A stretch of DNA of 64,000 bases from Reticulitermes lucifugus (lineage: Eukaryota > Arthropoda > Insecta > Blattodea > Rhinotermitidae), in contig JAKCWW010000006.1 in NCBI GenBank assembly GCA_026260175.1, positions 1,534 through 65,533 of the forward strand. The letters run 5' to 3'. Numbering within the stretch: position 1 is the stretch's first letter; every line of letters starts with the position of its first letter. Both the position numbers and the translations under genes were made by a program. The notes under the pieces are model-generated. The model was not told where the DNA came from and ran no database searches. It saw nothing but the letters and a program-made list of their open reading frames with translations. Below are positions 1 to 12,032 of the stretch, piece after piece.

Positions 1-85
1 GACACCATCGGGAATCGAACCCGCAACGTTCCGGCTTGTAGCGCAGTGCCTCAACCAACTGCGTTATATAGAGCGGCATTTGCTT
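1..85 (-). mobile_element. tRNA-like SINE head, cut by the window edge
   Basis: The minus strand gives an A-box-like ATAACGCAGTTGGTTGAGGC and a B box GGGTTCGATTCCCG spaced as in a tRNA. A true tRNA gene is less likely, since no clean acceptor stem pairs. Confidence 0.55.
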
Positions 86-137
86 TAATTCTGGCACCTG
101 ATTGTTGCGTTGAGACACAGTGTTCATCATAGTGACT

Positions 138-260
138 ATTAGCCGGACGATCATACTTCGAGTCCTGGCTGGGGCGGAAGTGTTATTCTCTCCAGTTCGG
201 ATCTGGCGCCCACCCAAATTTCTGTCCATTGGAAACAGGGAATAGCGCGACAGACACATG
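138..260 (+). mobile_element. SINE family A-like fragment, diverged
   Basis: The blocks cggacgatcatacttcgag, ctggggcgg and cgcccaccc follow the order of the family head and middle. It has no recognisable end. Confidence 0.4.
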
Positions 261-2363
261 AAACTTACAACTCACCTACATTTAGCACCGTAGTAAAAGA
301 TGCGTGTAGCCACAGTTACTTCCACTTATCCACCTGTCTTAATTATGTGATGTTTCATTTAGCACAAGGAAAACAAACTGACAGGTTTGGAATCGAAAAA
401 TGATACTGTGTAATACTTCTTTTTGTTTCATCGCAGATTAGAGGCTTCATAAATGAGGGTTAAGGCGACCTATATTGGAAGATAAAAGAGAAGGTGTTGA
501 AGTAGCAAAATGGGACAAAATAGAAAATTTTGAGAATGTTTCTGTCCATTGTCAGAGGGGAGGCCGCGATATGCACAGAACATAATAGTGGCATCCAGTC
601 AGGACTGAATGTCGCCAGGGTTGTTGCACTGTTGAACACCACAAACTATAGCGTTTGTCTTATATAATGATATTCGTGGTGGGTTGTCTCTTTTGTCTTG
701 TCTCGGAGGATGGCAGATTCAGCGTATGGAAGGCCTGCATCTGCCTGGTTATTCCATGATAGCTATCGTCCTCAGGGACAAAATAAGAGATACTCCATAG
801 CAGAACAAAAATCCAATGTTTAAAGAGAAAAATAGCGTATATTTACTCTCATAAAACTTGTCTCAACACTTTATTACCAAATATGAATGCAGGGGAAAGT
901 TTAGAAGCTTGAAAATAATTTTCAGCACTCTGATTTCTGTGAATTGCCTGTACCACTCACTCATTACAAAACTCATTAATAGCCACGTCTTTACAACATT
1001 TTCTAAGACAATGGTGCTTTAAAATATTTGGTGAAGAAAGACCTTGGGAAACGTCTCACTGGAAACTAAATATGGCAATAATTTGTGGATCGAATTAAGT
1101 TAAGCAGGCCAACACAAGTTGTTTATATCGAGTGTAAAAACACGGTTATTGAAACAAACGCGTACATACTTAAGACTAGAAGAAAAGTCATCGTACTGTA
1201 TACTCGAAATGCAATGCAGACGTATGGAGAAGTGGATTTATAGCTCCACAAATGTGTTCCTTCAAAATTAAATGAAGACATGGGGACAGATTCACGATCC
1301 GGCCTAGCTCTCTGGGACATTGTCTGGGGCTCCAGTGTCACTCTGACCGCTCGTTCGGAACTCTGGCATATGAGGGGCTACAGATTTATTTTAACGACTG
1401 TTATCGCCATAGAGAGTTTATTTACTTACCTTCATATAAGTCTACAAAAAATATCCACACATAATTGCTTTATATTTAGCAGACATGTTTTAAACCAGAC
1501 TGAGTTCATATTAGGAGTATTTGGATAAAAACAAACAAAATAGATTTTACATAAAATATGTTACCTATATTTTCTTTGAGCTTTGTAAATACCTAGGCAT
1601 ATATGGAACAAGATTAGTTGATAAAAACCTATGTATGTAGCCTAGATAAATTTTGGATAAAAATTTCCCCATTACTATAGTTACTTGTTTGGAAGTCTTT
1701 CGGACAGCGTTCCTCTTTTTTCATATTATTTTACAGGCTGCACAAAATGCTCTATCTTGTTTTACGCTCCAAAGTGTCCTTGAATATGAACCTAGTCCAG
1801 TTTAAAAAGTGTCATGTAAATAGTACACAGTTTTGCGTGGATACTTTTGTTGTACTTGATGGTACGAAAATAAATCTTGGCGTCCTGCGTAATTTATACT
1901 TCATGTCATATATGTTAAATGGTGTCCGCTTACACCCCTCTCTCCATTTAAGACAGTACATGATCTCAGAAACTCATAAGCCTCCTATTCAATGATTATC
2001 TTAAACATGTCGAGATGGCTGTTTAGGGAAAGCCGTCTCGGTGCTTCATGTCTTTAAGAGTCGTCCGAACTAGTCGACCCGAAGTTGCTGCAAGGTCTTT
2101 GAAACCATCCGAAGAATGTCACAAGTCTTGTCTCCGTTAGGTGATACAGTTGGGGCGGTGATTGATAATGAGGCGACTGGTAATCGATGGCTAAGGGTCA
2201 TCACAGGAATGTCTTCTCCTCCCTTTGTCAGACTCCAAAGTTTCAGAAGAGAAATATTGACACCAATGTGCGTGGAATAGAAGTCATTGTGAAACTCAGA
2301 GCCAGCCGTCTCCTTTTGTACTGCCGCTCATAGATCTAGGTTGGAAGAGCTTTCACTTACATC
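261..2363. other. No gene seen
   Basis: Short chance ORFs only. A small hairpin (gagatggct / agccgtctc) lies near 2013-2040. The block aaccatccgaagaatgtcac near 2102 recurs as aaccatccgaagaattcgac near 42025, so an unnamed dispersed repeat may be present. Confidence 0.6.
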
Positions 2364-2640
2364 CGATCCCGGTGGCCGCGCGGACTAAAGCGTAGGTCTG
2401 CGGACGCTCATTTGCTGAGATTTCGGGCTCGAATTCCGCCGGGGGCATTGATGTCTGTCTCTTGTGGGTGTTGTGTGTGATTGTCAGGGAGAGGTCTCTT
2501 GAGTCGGGCTGATCACAAGTCCAGAGGATTCCTACCGAGCGAGTGTGTGTGTATGTGTGTGTGTGTGTGTGTCATTTAGTGTAATCAGGTGCAACAATAA
2601 ACCTCTACACTTACAATGAGTAGGTAGAAGAGGTCAGACT
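2364..2640 (+). mobile_element. tRNA-headed SINE with GT-repeat end
   Basis: The head ggtggccgcgcggactaaag (A box) and the B box cgggctcgaattccg have tRNA spacing. The body ends near a (GT)n run at 2541-2571. The simple repeat at 2641-2775 follows and may be its expanded tail. Confidence 0.6.
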
Positions 2641-2775
2641 AAGAAAGAAAGAAAGAAAGAAACAAACAAACAAACAAACAAAGAAGGAAATAAGGAAAGA
2701 AACAAAGAAACAAAGAAACAAAGAAACAAAGAAGGAAGGAAAGAAAGAAAGAACGAAAGATAGATAGATAGATAT
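2641..2775. repeat. Compound tetranucleotide repeat (AAAG/AAAC/GATA)
   Basis: Runs of aaag, then aaac, then mixed aaag and gata units with few interruptions. Confidence 0.95.
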
Positions 2776-2968
2776 TTAATTTACTATTAAGAAGTTTCGT
2801 AAAATAATTTCACTGTAAGACTCTATCAATAATTTAGCACTCCATTCTCCATCCCACCCGTGAAACTTGCGTCGCTCGCAACTGACAGTTGCTTTATTCA
2901 TTGTAATTCCTAGGTACTTCTTGTTTCTTAATTTTAATTAAACTTACTCGGTCCTGTTTAATTTATTA

Positions 2969-3187
2969 TCCTGGTGAGGGTGAGATTTTCCGTGCCGTCC
3001 AGATCAGCTCTGAGGCCCACCCAGCCTCCTGCACAATGGGTACCGCGTCTTTCCTGGGGGTAATATCGCCGGAGAGTGGTGTTGACCACACATCTCCTTC
3101 TAATGTTGGATTGCGAATGGTTTGGAGAAATACCTCCACCTCCCCTCTGTGTCTGCATAAGCATGTTATAGGCTGACCTTTACCTTA
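2969..3187 (+). mobile_element. SINE family A, 5'-truncated
   Basis: It begins at the gggtgagattttc block, has ccagcctcctgcacaatggg and the end block cctccacctcccctctgtg, and finishes with ctgacctttacctta. The tRNA-like head is absent. Confidence 0.8.
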
Positions 3188-5540
3188 TACTATTGCATCC
3201 CCCTGCTTTCTTCTCGAAATCATATGGTTTGTCATTTCGATCTAATATCCGATGAATGGACGAAATTCTAGTCTTTCTGATTAGGCGCATACGATGTAAA
3301 ATAATAGGCTATCATGAGAGTACAGCATAACCTCCCTGCCTGCGAAAACCAACGTTGCAGACGGTTTGTTTACATGAAGGAATACAACTGTTACAACGGC
3401 GAATTAGGAGAAGAGAATCACACCGACCTGATAGTAAGAATTACTGTAACAAGATTATGTAAACTTATTACTGTTGTTCTCATTACGTTGGTGTAAGAAA
3501 TATCTATATCGTTTCATTATATACTTTCTTATCATAACTTACACGATTGCCACTGTACTGACACAAGTTTTAATCAATTGACCGTGTGTTAGTTGTTGAC
3601 AGAAATCCTTCTGATGACCTCAATAAGGGTGAAGAATATAGAGGTGTAGGCCCATAGTTGATTTGATCAATGCAATCAAAGTTGCATTTTGATGTTTTTC
3701 AAGTTATTTATATGGTTTAATGCTCGAATCATGAGGATTTCATTTTCTGACGGGTTATATAAATGATGCATTTCGGAAAGACGTACTTCAAACATTCTTA
3801 TTTTTCTACGTAAAATTCTACTCATTCATCACTCACTCACACACAAATTAGCTCGCTTGCTCTCTCTCTCTCTCTCTCACTGACTCCACTCTCTTCACGT
3901 CCATTTCCTTTTTCCAGGTAATTTACCGCGGAGATGTTAGTATAATTAAAACTAGAAATCGAGACGTTAATAACACATGGCCATTAATGGGTAGGATATC
4001 AAACTGCAGTGCTTTATCAGCAGACACAGGTACATATATATCGTATATATATATGTATATCGTGATATTAACACATTTGGAAAAAAAGTCTTTATATATG
4101 TTGCTAACAAATGCGCTCATTTCATATAGGAACGTGTCACTGGAACTATTTTTTAAATAGTCTGTTAGAATTTTTGTCCTTAGGTTTTACAGTCGTGTAC
4201 CTAAAATGTTATTTCGGCTTTCGGGATCAGCTGCTTCATCGGTTGAAGGTAAGTATATGTTTCGGAGTATCTTTTAATCGTCATTTTTAAGGTGACTGTG
4301 TGACTGAAGAGGGAAGTAGCTCTATCTCCCTCCCTGTATATATATATAGGCCTACAGTGGGAATATGGGATGGGAATTTTTGGAGAACCGCGCTGTAAAA
4401 TGGGCAGGGATTGTGTTTGGATCAGAAGACTTTTGGAGGAAGAGGGTTTTTTTTTAGATTTATGCGAGTTTCTCTCCTCCTTTGTAATTGAAACCGTGGG
4501 GTTTTTCTTACGTCAACGGTCCTTCGCGATGCTGGGGAGTAAGTATGGATGTTGCCTGAGACTTCAGTGTTACCGAATTCGACTTTGTTTCTAGTTTCTG
4601 TGGATTTTCTGATATAATTGCTGGTTGAAACAACTTCAATATATGAAGCAGCTAAACACCGAAAGAGGAAGTAAAAACGCATTTGGAAGTTAATTTTCAA
4701 GGTTTGTGACCAAGGTTTGTTATTAACGTGAAACTAGTATTGGTCTGTGCCTGCCGCCTTCTTTTTAGTTACAGCAGCACACAGACACTGAGGTCTTGGC
4801 AACTGGCTCCGCTTCCATCATCAAGTAAGATCTAGAAACTAAATAAGAATATTCTGATGGGTGCGCTTGATTGGGCTAAGCCAGCCTTTCGGATATAACT
4901 GGAGACACAGCGATGGGGTTGGTCCGGTAGAGGGTATAACGTCTACTATAGAATAAGTTACACTAATTATCAGGTAGAAATATTCCAGGAGGACATAGTT
5001 GAATCCCCTCAGCAAAAGTGAGTGATGTGTTTCCAGACAGAGAACATAGCTTGTAAGAAAACGCGTTGCTTGAACAATGTGAAGGAGATGTGAAAGGAAA
5101 ACAAACAGAAGGGAAGGAACGAACAATCATTAGAAGGAAGGAAGAAGTGGAAAATAAAGGCAGCGAAGGAAATGGGTAGCATATTATATGAGGAAGGACA
5201 AAGAAACAAGGAAAGTGAGGAAACGGAAAAGTGAAAATAAAAATTAGGGTAAAAGCAAGAAGAAAGGAGGAAGAAAAAAAAGAAATAAGTATTTAAAAAT
5301 CTCTTATATTGTATATTGTTATATTACATTATATTATATATTATTATATATTATATTCTGGTTGTTTATTCTGAACATTCAAAACAATATACGCTTTATT
5401 GCATATGGTTTTACTTCTATAAATTACTTGACGCATTAAACAACCAGAATACAGCAAAACAAGTATAAGAGATAAACAGACATATTTTGATTTCTCAGAT
5501 AATTTTCGGGACCAGATTACATCATTTGGATTTGTGTTAG
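3188..5540. other. No gene seen
   Basis: AT-rich DNA with (CT)n, (TA)n and A/G-rich stretches (5090-5290). Open frames here are short and show no known domain. Confidence 0.6.
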
Positions 5541-5554
5541 CTATTAAAGTTCAC

Positions 5555-5805
5555 GGGCCGGTATAGTGCAGTCGGTATAGCGACTCGCTACGGGCTGGAC
5601 GATCCGGGGATCAAATACCGGTGGGGGCGAGATTTTCAGCACCCGTCCAGACCGGCCCTGGGACCTACCCAGCCACCTGTACAATGGGTACCGGGTCATT
5701 CCGGGGGATAAAGCGGCCGGGGCGTGGCCGAGGTTAAAGAAAGAGTAGAACTATACCTCTACTCCCCCTCTGGGCCTTCGTGGCCTGTTCTAGGGTGAAC
5801 TGTAC
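5555..5805 (+). mobile_element. SINE family A, near full length, 14-bp TSD
   Basis: A tRNA-derived SINE. The A-box-like tagtgcagtcggtatagcg is followed by the B-box-like ggggatcaaataccgg. The body then reads cacccgtccagaccgg and gggtaccgggtc, with the end block ctctactccccctctgggcc. Compared with the copy at 21091 it lacks about 30 bases in the middle. Perfect direct repeats ctattaaagttcac at 5541-5554 and 5806-5819 bound it. Confidence 0.9.
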
Positions 5806-5819
5806 CTATTAAAGTTCAC

Positions 5820-7178
5820 ATACGTATGAAATTTTAATTAAATAAACTAAAATTTATATCGAGTTTTATGCAGCAATGTGGGACTATTACATTTTATGTC
5901 CATATTATTAAAGTCAGGAATGCAAAAAATTGGCGAGAAAATGTGCATGTTAGCTAACAAAAACAGCTAACATTTTGTCGAGCACACGATTCTTACATTA
6001 CGCTGAAAACCTCGAACTGTAATTAGGGTGGTCAATGAACCACAGTAAACAGACATTGTCAACATTTAAACACCGTAGAACCGAATGCATACTTGTTGTG
6101 TCATAATATTTGAGCATAAACGTGCACGGGCTGAACGATAGAAAAATCATGGTTCGATTTCGAATAGGGACAAGAAATTTGCTTCATCTGCAAATTGCCC
6201 AGATGGGCTTCGCAAAACCCCCCTCTCCCAAGCTTAATCTTCAGGGGGTATGCTGGGCTCTTACACGGAGTTAAGGCTGCCGGGACGTGAAAGTAACCAT
6301 TGACCTCCATCTTAGTTCCGTTTTTAATAATACGTGGAGCTATATATCCATTCTTCTATATGTCTTCCTGTCGTGCACAAGGACTTCGCTGTCTTTGCCG
6401 CAGTTCGTAACAGTGATGCATATCGGCGCTTAAACCCTTGTCGATCCAAAAATTGCAAGCGAAAGAGATTATTTAATTGAACAACATCACAAATTGAAAC
6501 CGATTCATGCTCAAGTAATCTCCTCACCGAGTCCCGCCATTTATTCGCTCACAACTGGCCTCGTGGTGTTATCAACGCGTCTCTTAACGGCCTAATAGTC
6601 AAATTTACATGGGGATTACGACTGCTGCTACACGGTCGACACTTGTTATTTAAACTATGCGATTAGAGCTGACACCCCCATTCATATCGCTGCATTGTTG
6701 TTAGCAGAATCATGGGGTGCTTGGAGGGGGTGCTGGTTATTACAGCACAGTTTTAATAGAGCACTGCACACAGTGTGACGAGACAACACAAGCAGCTCCA
6801 GCTTCATAGATCTTGTTCATCAGGTAACATTGAAGTGAATAAAATGTATCACTTTTCTTAATCCACAACGCCTTATCAGTCTCAAAATTTAGCCTATACA
6901 ACTACTGTGCCCAGTAATTATGAATTTTTACAGAAAGTATAAAATGTTGATGACCTTCTGTAAGGACATCCCCATATCTGCCGAGAGGTAACGAAGAAAA
7001 TCAAGAAAAATATTAGTCAATAGACTAATACCGAGTCCTAGACAAATATAAACCCGGTACTTCCAAAATAGCGTAAAAGTCAGAGGTTTCAATCGCTAAA
7101 TCTTGACATGCAGAGAGTTAAAGAAGTATCGAATGTATTGGCCCTAACGTATCTACTATTTTGGCCTGTGTATGTATG

Positions 7179-7209
<31 letters not shown>

Positions 7210-8632
7210 TGTATGTGTGTATGTATATATGTATGTGTGTGTGTGTGCGCGCGCGCGCGCGTTTGTATTATGTATGTATGTATGTATGTACGTATGTATG
7301 TATGTATGTATGCATGCATGCAATCTTGTACGTGTGTAACTAAACATGTTGGCTTGAAAGCCAATATTATCCCTCGAGAATTACCGTCTTCTGCGATATG
7401 ACATCGGAGTCTGGTGGATGACGTGGAGGCAACGGGTTCCGAAATTTCTGAAACTCTGTACGCTACAGTAAGTACGGGTATTCCATACAGTGCAGGAGCC
7501 AAATGGCCGTTAGCCTTATACGTGACTGCCTGACTTGGCGGAAGGGACGTCGGCCTATTCGGCTAGACTGCGCACTCGCAAAACAGACTCATTTTTATAA
7601 GCGAATTGCAAACATGCACTAACGTGCCTTCTTAGAATTTCAAGTTATTGCTGAACAGAATCCGAGGTTAAAATAACAAAATTATGTTACGACAAACCTC
7701 CCTTACTTCGGGGAAACGCCTGTTGTAAACTCAACACTAAATTCAGTCAAGATCCCTAGTATATTTTTTCACACTACATCACACACATTTCGTGTTCAAA
7801 TTGTCTACAGTTAATTTCTTTCACTGTTCTGGACACAGCGTTTCAACACCATATGCAATCTGTGACGCATTGTCAAGATTATATTGACCCCATTAGTTGT
7901 TCTTATTTCAAATGAAATATAGAGCGTAAGGGAAGCAAATTATGCGGGGGAAGTGTTGGTTTTCTCATATTTATTAGTCATAGGGGTGCCAACCCCTACT
8001 AAATTTTATGTAGCGGTTTATCGAGGTTTGAAATGGTTTCACATAACACCTTATATTCTCTTTTGTTAAGCTCAAGATTGAAAGGGGATACAAAATGGCA
8101 TGCTCTTGAAACCATTACACAGAAATATTTAATGTTTCGTCGTATTGCAGCATGTTTTGCGGGTTGTGGTATTAAGTTGAACACGTGATTTCTGCATGAA
8201 TTTGTTGGGCTCGAAATCAAATTTGTGACAGAATCATATCTGTTCGACATTCGATTTTCTCGTGATAGTTACTTCTCAGATAATTTTTAAAATATTCCCT
8301 TGATTATTCCTAAGGTTCATATATCGCCTCTTGCTGCCAGAACTCGAACATTATCAGTTTACAAATACTGGCTACTGCGGAATTTACTGTCTCCTTGGAT
8401 GTGATGCCTTGTACTCTTGACATAAATTTAACAACGCCTAGGATGATCCTGCTGCCTATATATTCAGGCTACTCGCCTCTAGTGAAGATGTAGGCAATAC
8501 TTGTCTTCTACCAGAGCAGGCGTCAACAGTTTTCCTTAAAGTTGCAGAGGGCGCCCTCGAAATTTGGCTAACAAAGCAGCTTGAGGCCTGGATTAGACGT
8601 CTGGGTCAGTTCCTCTCTTCCTCGTGTCCAAA
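5820..8632. other. No gene seen apart from the 7167-7322 microsatellite
   Basis: Open frames are short or driven by the microsatellite. No domain, RNA gene or element ends recognised. Confidence 0.55.
7167..7322. repeat. (TGTA)n microsatellite with GT and GC runs
   Basis: Long tgta arrays on both sides of a (GT)n(GC)n core and a closing (CATG)n. Bases 7209-7262 alternate purine and pyrimidine without a break. Apparent Tyr/Met/Cys or His/Thr-rich frames here are repeat artefacts. Confidence 0.95.
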
Positions 8633-8840
8633 GTGGAGGCCATATGGCTTTGTCGGCCTAGTGACTAGGTTATGATGTAGACGACCGTGGTTCGATTCTG
8701 GGCCTGCGCAAGAAAGTTTTGTTTTGTCAAAACCAATTAACCGGCTCTTGCGCCATCTACCCCGCTATTCAGGGGGTTTTTGGTTTGTTTCGATGGTTGG
8801 CACAGCTTATCTAGTTTGAATTTCCAGACATCCATCGAAA
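8633..8840 (+). mobile_element. tRNA-headed SINE-like element
   Basis: gtcggcctagtgactagg resembles an A box and ccgtggttcgattctggg is a B box. A unique body with ggctcttgcgccatctac follows. The ends were not defined. Confidence 0.55.
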
Positions 8841-10089
8841 GCTTTCCTCCCAAAAGACTAATTTTCAGATGGGAGCTCCTCCCGCCTGCAGATAACAGTT
8901 CTTAGTACGAATACGTCAGCACCTTCGGACAAGAGGCCAAACTTCTTATCTTAAGTACATTCCGTTTAGAAGGCACGACTTTTACATTGCGGCTATGCGT
9001 TTTGTATGCATGAGTGCTTTAACTGATAGAAGGACAACGACTTGCTCTGCTCTCTGGTCTCAACAACTAAGTAGGTCTTAGTTTGTTTATTATTGTTTGT
9101 TTGTTTTTGGCTGTTTGTTGGCTTGTTGGTTTGTTAGTGGTTAATTGGTGTGTCTTAATCTTACAAGGGTCTAATTTCCAGATGGGAGCTTCTGCATTCA
9201 GCGTCAAAAGTTCTTATTAAAAATACATGAAGTCTTCAGCCAAGACGCCAAACCTTTTGTGTAAACACAACTAAGTTAACATTTGAAACTCATAGTTTTC
9301 ACATTCTAGCAAATTTCGTAAGCAGGAATTGTTTATCTGATAAATAGACGTCACCATATTCTTCCCGAAAGTTTGAACCGTTTATTTTTCTACTCGAAAA
9401 CTGAGGCATTACGTTTCTCTGAAACGCCAGTACGTGTCCAGCAGGCTACAAAGCTGCACGTCCCATAGGAAAGGAATATTTGTAGTCACCCTCGTGGGGA
9501 CCTCAAATCCCGCAAAAACAAATGTGTGTTGATCCCGGAGTGTGAAGTGAGCAGAGGGCGAGCCTCTTCATTTTTCGGTGGCAATAGATTGTGTAGTGCG
9601 TGTCGTGGCAGCCCCATATGTGACGGCGTGGAGACAGAGATTACATTCCGTGGGGGTCGCAGGGCGAGCGTCGCATTCCTGAACCGTGCGTGATAGGAGG
9701 AGAGGGGTTACAACCCTCCAAGCTTCGCTTTACAACCCCTAACAGTCTGAATCAATATATACGTTCACGATTATTCCCCTTTAGTCCTTGTCTTTCTCTT
9801 TCACTACAATAGAGACGAGGGTTCTTTTCTTTATGCCAGTGAAGGAAATAGTTTCTTTTCAAAAGTTGGTGAAATCGGAATAAAAGACAGTATAAGCTGA
9901 GCAACACTTAATTATTTGTGGTTTATTTAACGACACTGTCAATAGTTCTGCTTATATAACGTCGAACATTAGTATGGTAAAAGAACAAAGCATTTGTAAA
10001 GGATGCAAAGGAAAGCATCTGAGGCCTCAGTTACGAAAGATTTCAAATTTTATCGCGGAGAACTGACGAAAACAACTAAGCAATGCAGA

Positions 10090-10215
10090 GAGAGTAATTG
10101 ATCTGCTGGTCCTAGTTGGATGGGAGCCTGGATGGTCCACAGAACAGGTCTGGAGGCGGTGGCGAAGAGAAAATTTTCTGTTCTCACCGGGAGCGAATCC
10201 AATTTTTTCGGCCGT
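10090..10215 (-). mobile_element. Possible SINE family A fragment, minus strand
   Basis: It carries gatgggagcctggatggtcc and ctcaccgggagcgaatccaa, which look like eroded reverse-complement blocks of family A. Confidence 0.3.
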
Positions 10216-10781
10216 AGCTTCCTCGTTACATAAATGTGATGCGGCGATACTTGTATTTTCTTATTCATATAAAACCTTCTTATATAACACAGGCCACATC
10301 TCACATACATCAATAGGCCAATATGCACGAACATTCTTCCGTAGTTATATCTTCCTTTCCTACGAATATGAACATGAATTTGGTTCTTTGCAGACTGAGA
10401 AAGTAATTTCATTTCGGAAGCTGGAAACCATCCTGGAATAAAAGCACCACTAGCTGAGCAATAGTGTGTATGCTTATGAACGATACTCATTTGGTCAGTT
10501 TTATGTTTTAATTGGCTTCTCTCTATTAGTGTTAAATTCTTGCTACAGTTCTTTAAATATCTTATCAGTTTATCGCGGCCTGAAATTGGTCTCTTTCACA
10601 ACGGCATTACTCATCCTCAGCTTGCGGGTGAAGAGGAACATTTCCAGTTGTAGAGGATAGTTTCGAATAAGTAATGGAAAAAGTCCAGAAATATATGACA
10701 CTCTAGCCTTGGGGTTGAGGTTAAGGGCTGGAATATTGCGTAGGGTTTCGAAATTAGTGGGCTTTGTAGATTACTGTAAGG

Positions 10782-11418
10782 CTGGGCTTTTCATAATTTT
10801 CATCTGTGGAACCCTTTTGCAGACTGAAGCATTTCTTGAAATCCCACATCCGCTTTGAGTTGACAATGTAGGCAAAGCAACAAAAAGTGATTATATTTCG
10901 TAGGCCCTTTTGTTCGCTTGAAGGCAAACAAAATAACACTAAAACTACACTGCCTGTTTAATCAATCAATAAAACAGTACAAATTACAGTGTTTTCATTT
11001 CTCAGTGTGACGGATGAGGCTGTTTTGATGAACACATCAATTTGAAATCTGGAACAATGGACGACAGTTGCAATCTGAGATCTGCCTCATCGTCCAGCTT
11101 ACTTCTGTGTTTATTTTTTGTCATACTGTATCGCGAACATCCAGAGTCACACAGGTCGGTGGTTGCAAAAGGTAGCAGTTTTCTAAAGTTCTGAAGTTAT
11201 GCACCTGCTTCTTTCCGAAGTACTCCCTCTCAAAATGTAATATACTTGTTTTTAAATATTGTCTCATATTGATAGTTTAACATTATTATACAAACAAGTC
11301 GATAAAAATAAATACAACAACATACAAAATGCCTAAGCATTTATCACCTTTTGGCGGAACCCGTGGCATGCCTTTGCAAAACCCCAGGGTTCCGAGGAAC
11401 CCACTTTGAAAAACACTG
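10782..11418 (-). mobile_element. Non-autonomous hAT element, 637 bp, keeps the transposase C-terminus
   Basis: The ends read CTGGGCTTTTCATAA and, as reverse complement, CAGTGTTTTTCAAAG, a typical loosely matched hAT inverted terminal repeat. The flanks ctgtaagg (10774-10781) and ctgtaatg (11419-11426) are 8-bp duplications with one mismatch. Inside, on the minus strand, is the end of a hAT transposase (11002-11220). Most of the transposase gene has been lost, so this is an internally deleted copy. Confidence 0.75.
11002..11220 (-). pseudogene. hAT transposase C-terminal (dimerisation) remnant, ZBED5/SCAND3-like
   Basis: The minus strand reads LQNFRKLLPFATTDLCDSG and continues with KHRSKLDDEADLRLQLSS, then VPDFKLMCSSKQPHPSH and a TGA stop. 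The pattern LPFATTxLCxSGFS...NKHRxxLDxEADLRLxLSxIxPxF...KQAxxSH marks the hAT C-terminal dimerisation region of the ZBED5/SCAND3-like group. One in-frame stop lies just upstream of LQNF, and the DDE core and zinc finger are absent, so it cannot make transposase. Confidence 0.85.
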
Positions 11419-11479
11419 CTGTAATGAATGTTCGTGGAGACATGAGACGAGCATAAAATATTCTTCCAAAATCTGAACT

Positions 11480-11625
11480 GAAGAGACCACCTGGAGGACT
11501 AATGCATAGTTGCGGGGATAATATTAAAAAGGTTTTTGACGCAAGGTGGTATGAAGCTGTGGAATGGACATATCTGCGTCCGGATAAGAGATAGTGGAAG
11601 GCATTTCTAAACACGACGATACGCT
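11480..11625 (+). mobile_element. LINE 3' coding tail, decayed
   Basis: In one frame it reads GDNIKKVFDARWYEAVEW and later WKAFLNTTIRF, with a stop between. This resembles the LINE C-terminal pattern RPRRRWEDNIKMDL...DWIxLAQDRxxWRAFVNxxMNLRVP. It lies just beyond the hAT element's right flank. Confidence 0.65.
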
Positions 11626-11975
11626 TTCGGCTTCTAGGAAGCGGCGACGTTTCGACTGGACGAACTTCTGCTCTCTTCCTATTTACTCTGATCCATAAAG
11701 GAGATTAGGCAAGAAATTAAAATGAAGTGAGTTCTAACGCTAAAATGTAGGTAGGGTACAAGAATTGTTTACAACATTTTATGAATTTTGGACTACTGTT
11801 TCACACCATGCATATGCTTATACGGTTATTTTACGATGCTGGATGAACTGCTGAATTTATACAACTAAAGTTTCACCACGTACATGGAAGACTGTCAATG
11901 AATGTATTTGAAAAATTTATCATTCTTTTTTTTTTTTTGGAAAACTGAATTAATGTACAATTGAAACCCACATTG

Positions 11976-12032
11976 TCTGTGTCCGGTGTCAGCTATCTGA
12001 TAGACTTACGCGAGTTGGACACCGGAACAGCA
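11976..12032. repeat. Short inverted repeat
   Basis: gtccggtgtc (about 11981-11990) faces gacaccggaac (12018-12028) across 27 bases. Function unknown. Confidence 0.5.

Noticed and set aside
1-85. Functional tRNA gene
   Set aside because: A and B boxes are present, but no good acceptor or anticodon stem pairing was found; more likely a SINE head.
4370-4700. Overlapping open frames of 74 and 92 codons as a small gene
   Set aside because: No domain, no splice context, and the Arg/Lys-rich product looks like chance translation.
7089-7502. 137-codon frame rich in His, Thr and Tyr
   Set aside because: Produced by the TGTA/GT microsatellite; no domain or start context.
10050-10490. 146-codon minus-strand frame as a gene
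   Set aside because: It overlaps probable SINE relic sequence and has no recognisable domain.
10590-10640. CTGAGGA box on the minus strand near GTGAAAG
   Set aside because: No acceptable stem II between the boxes.
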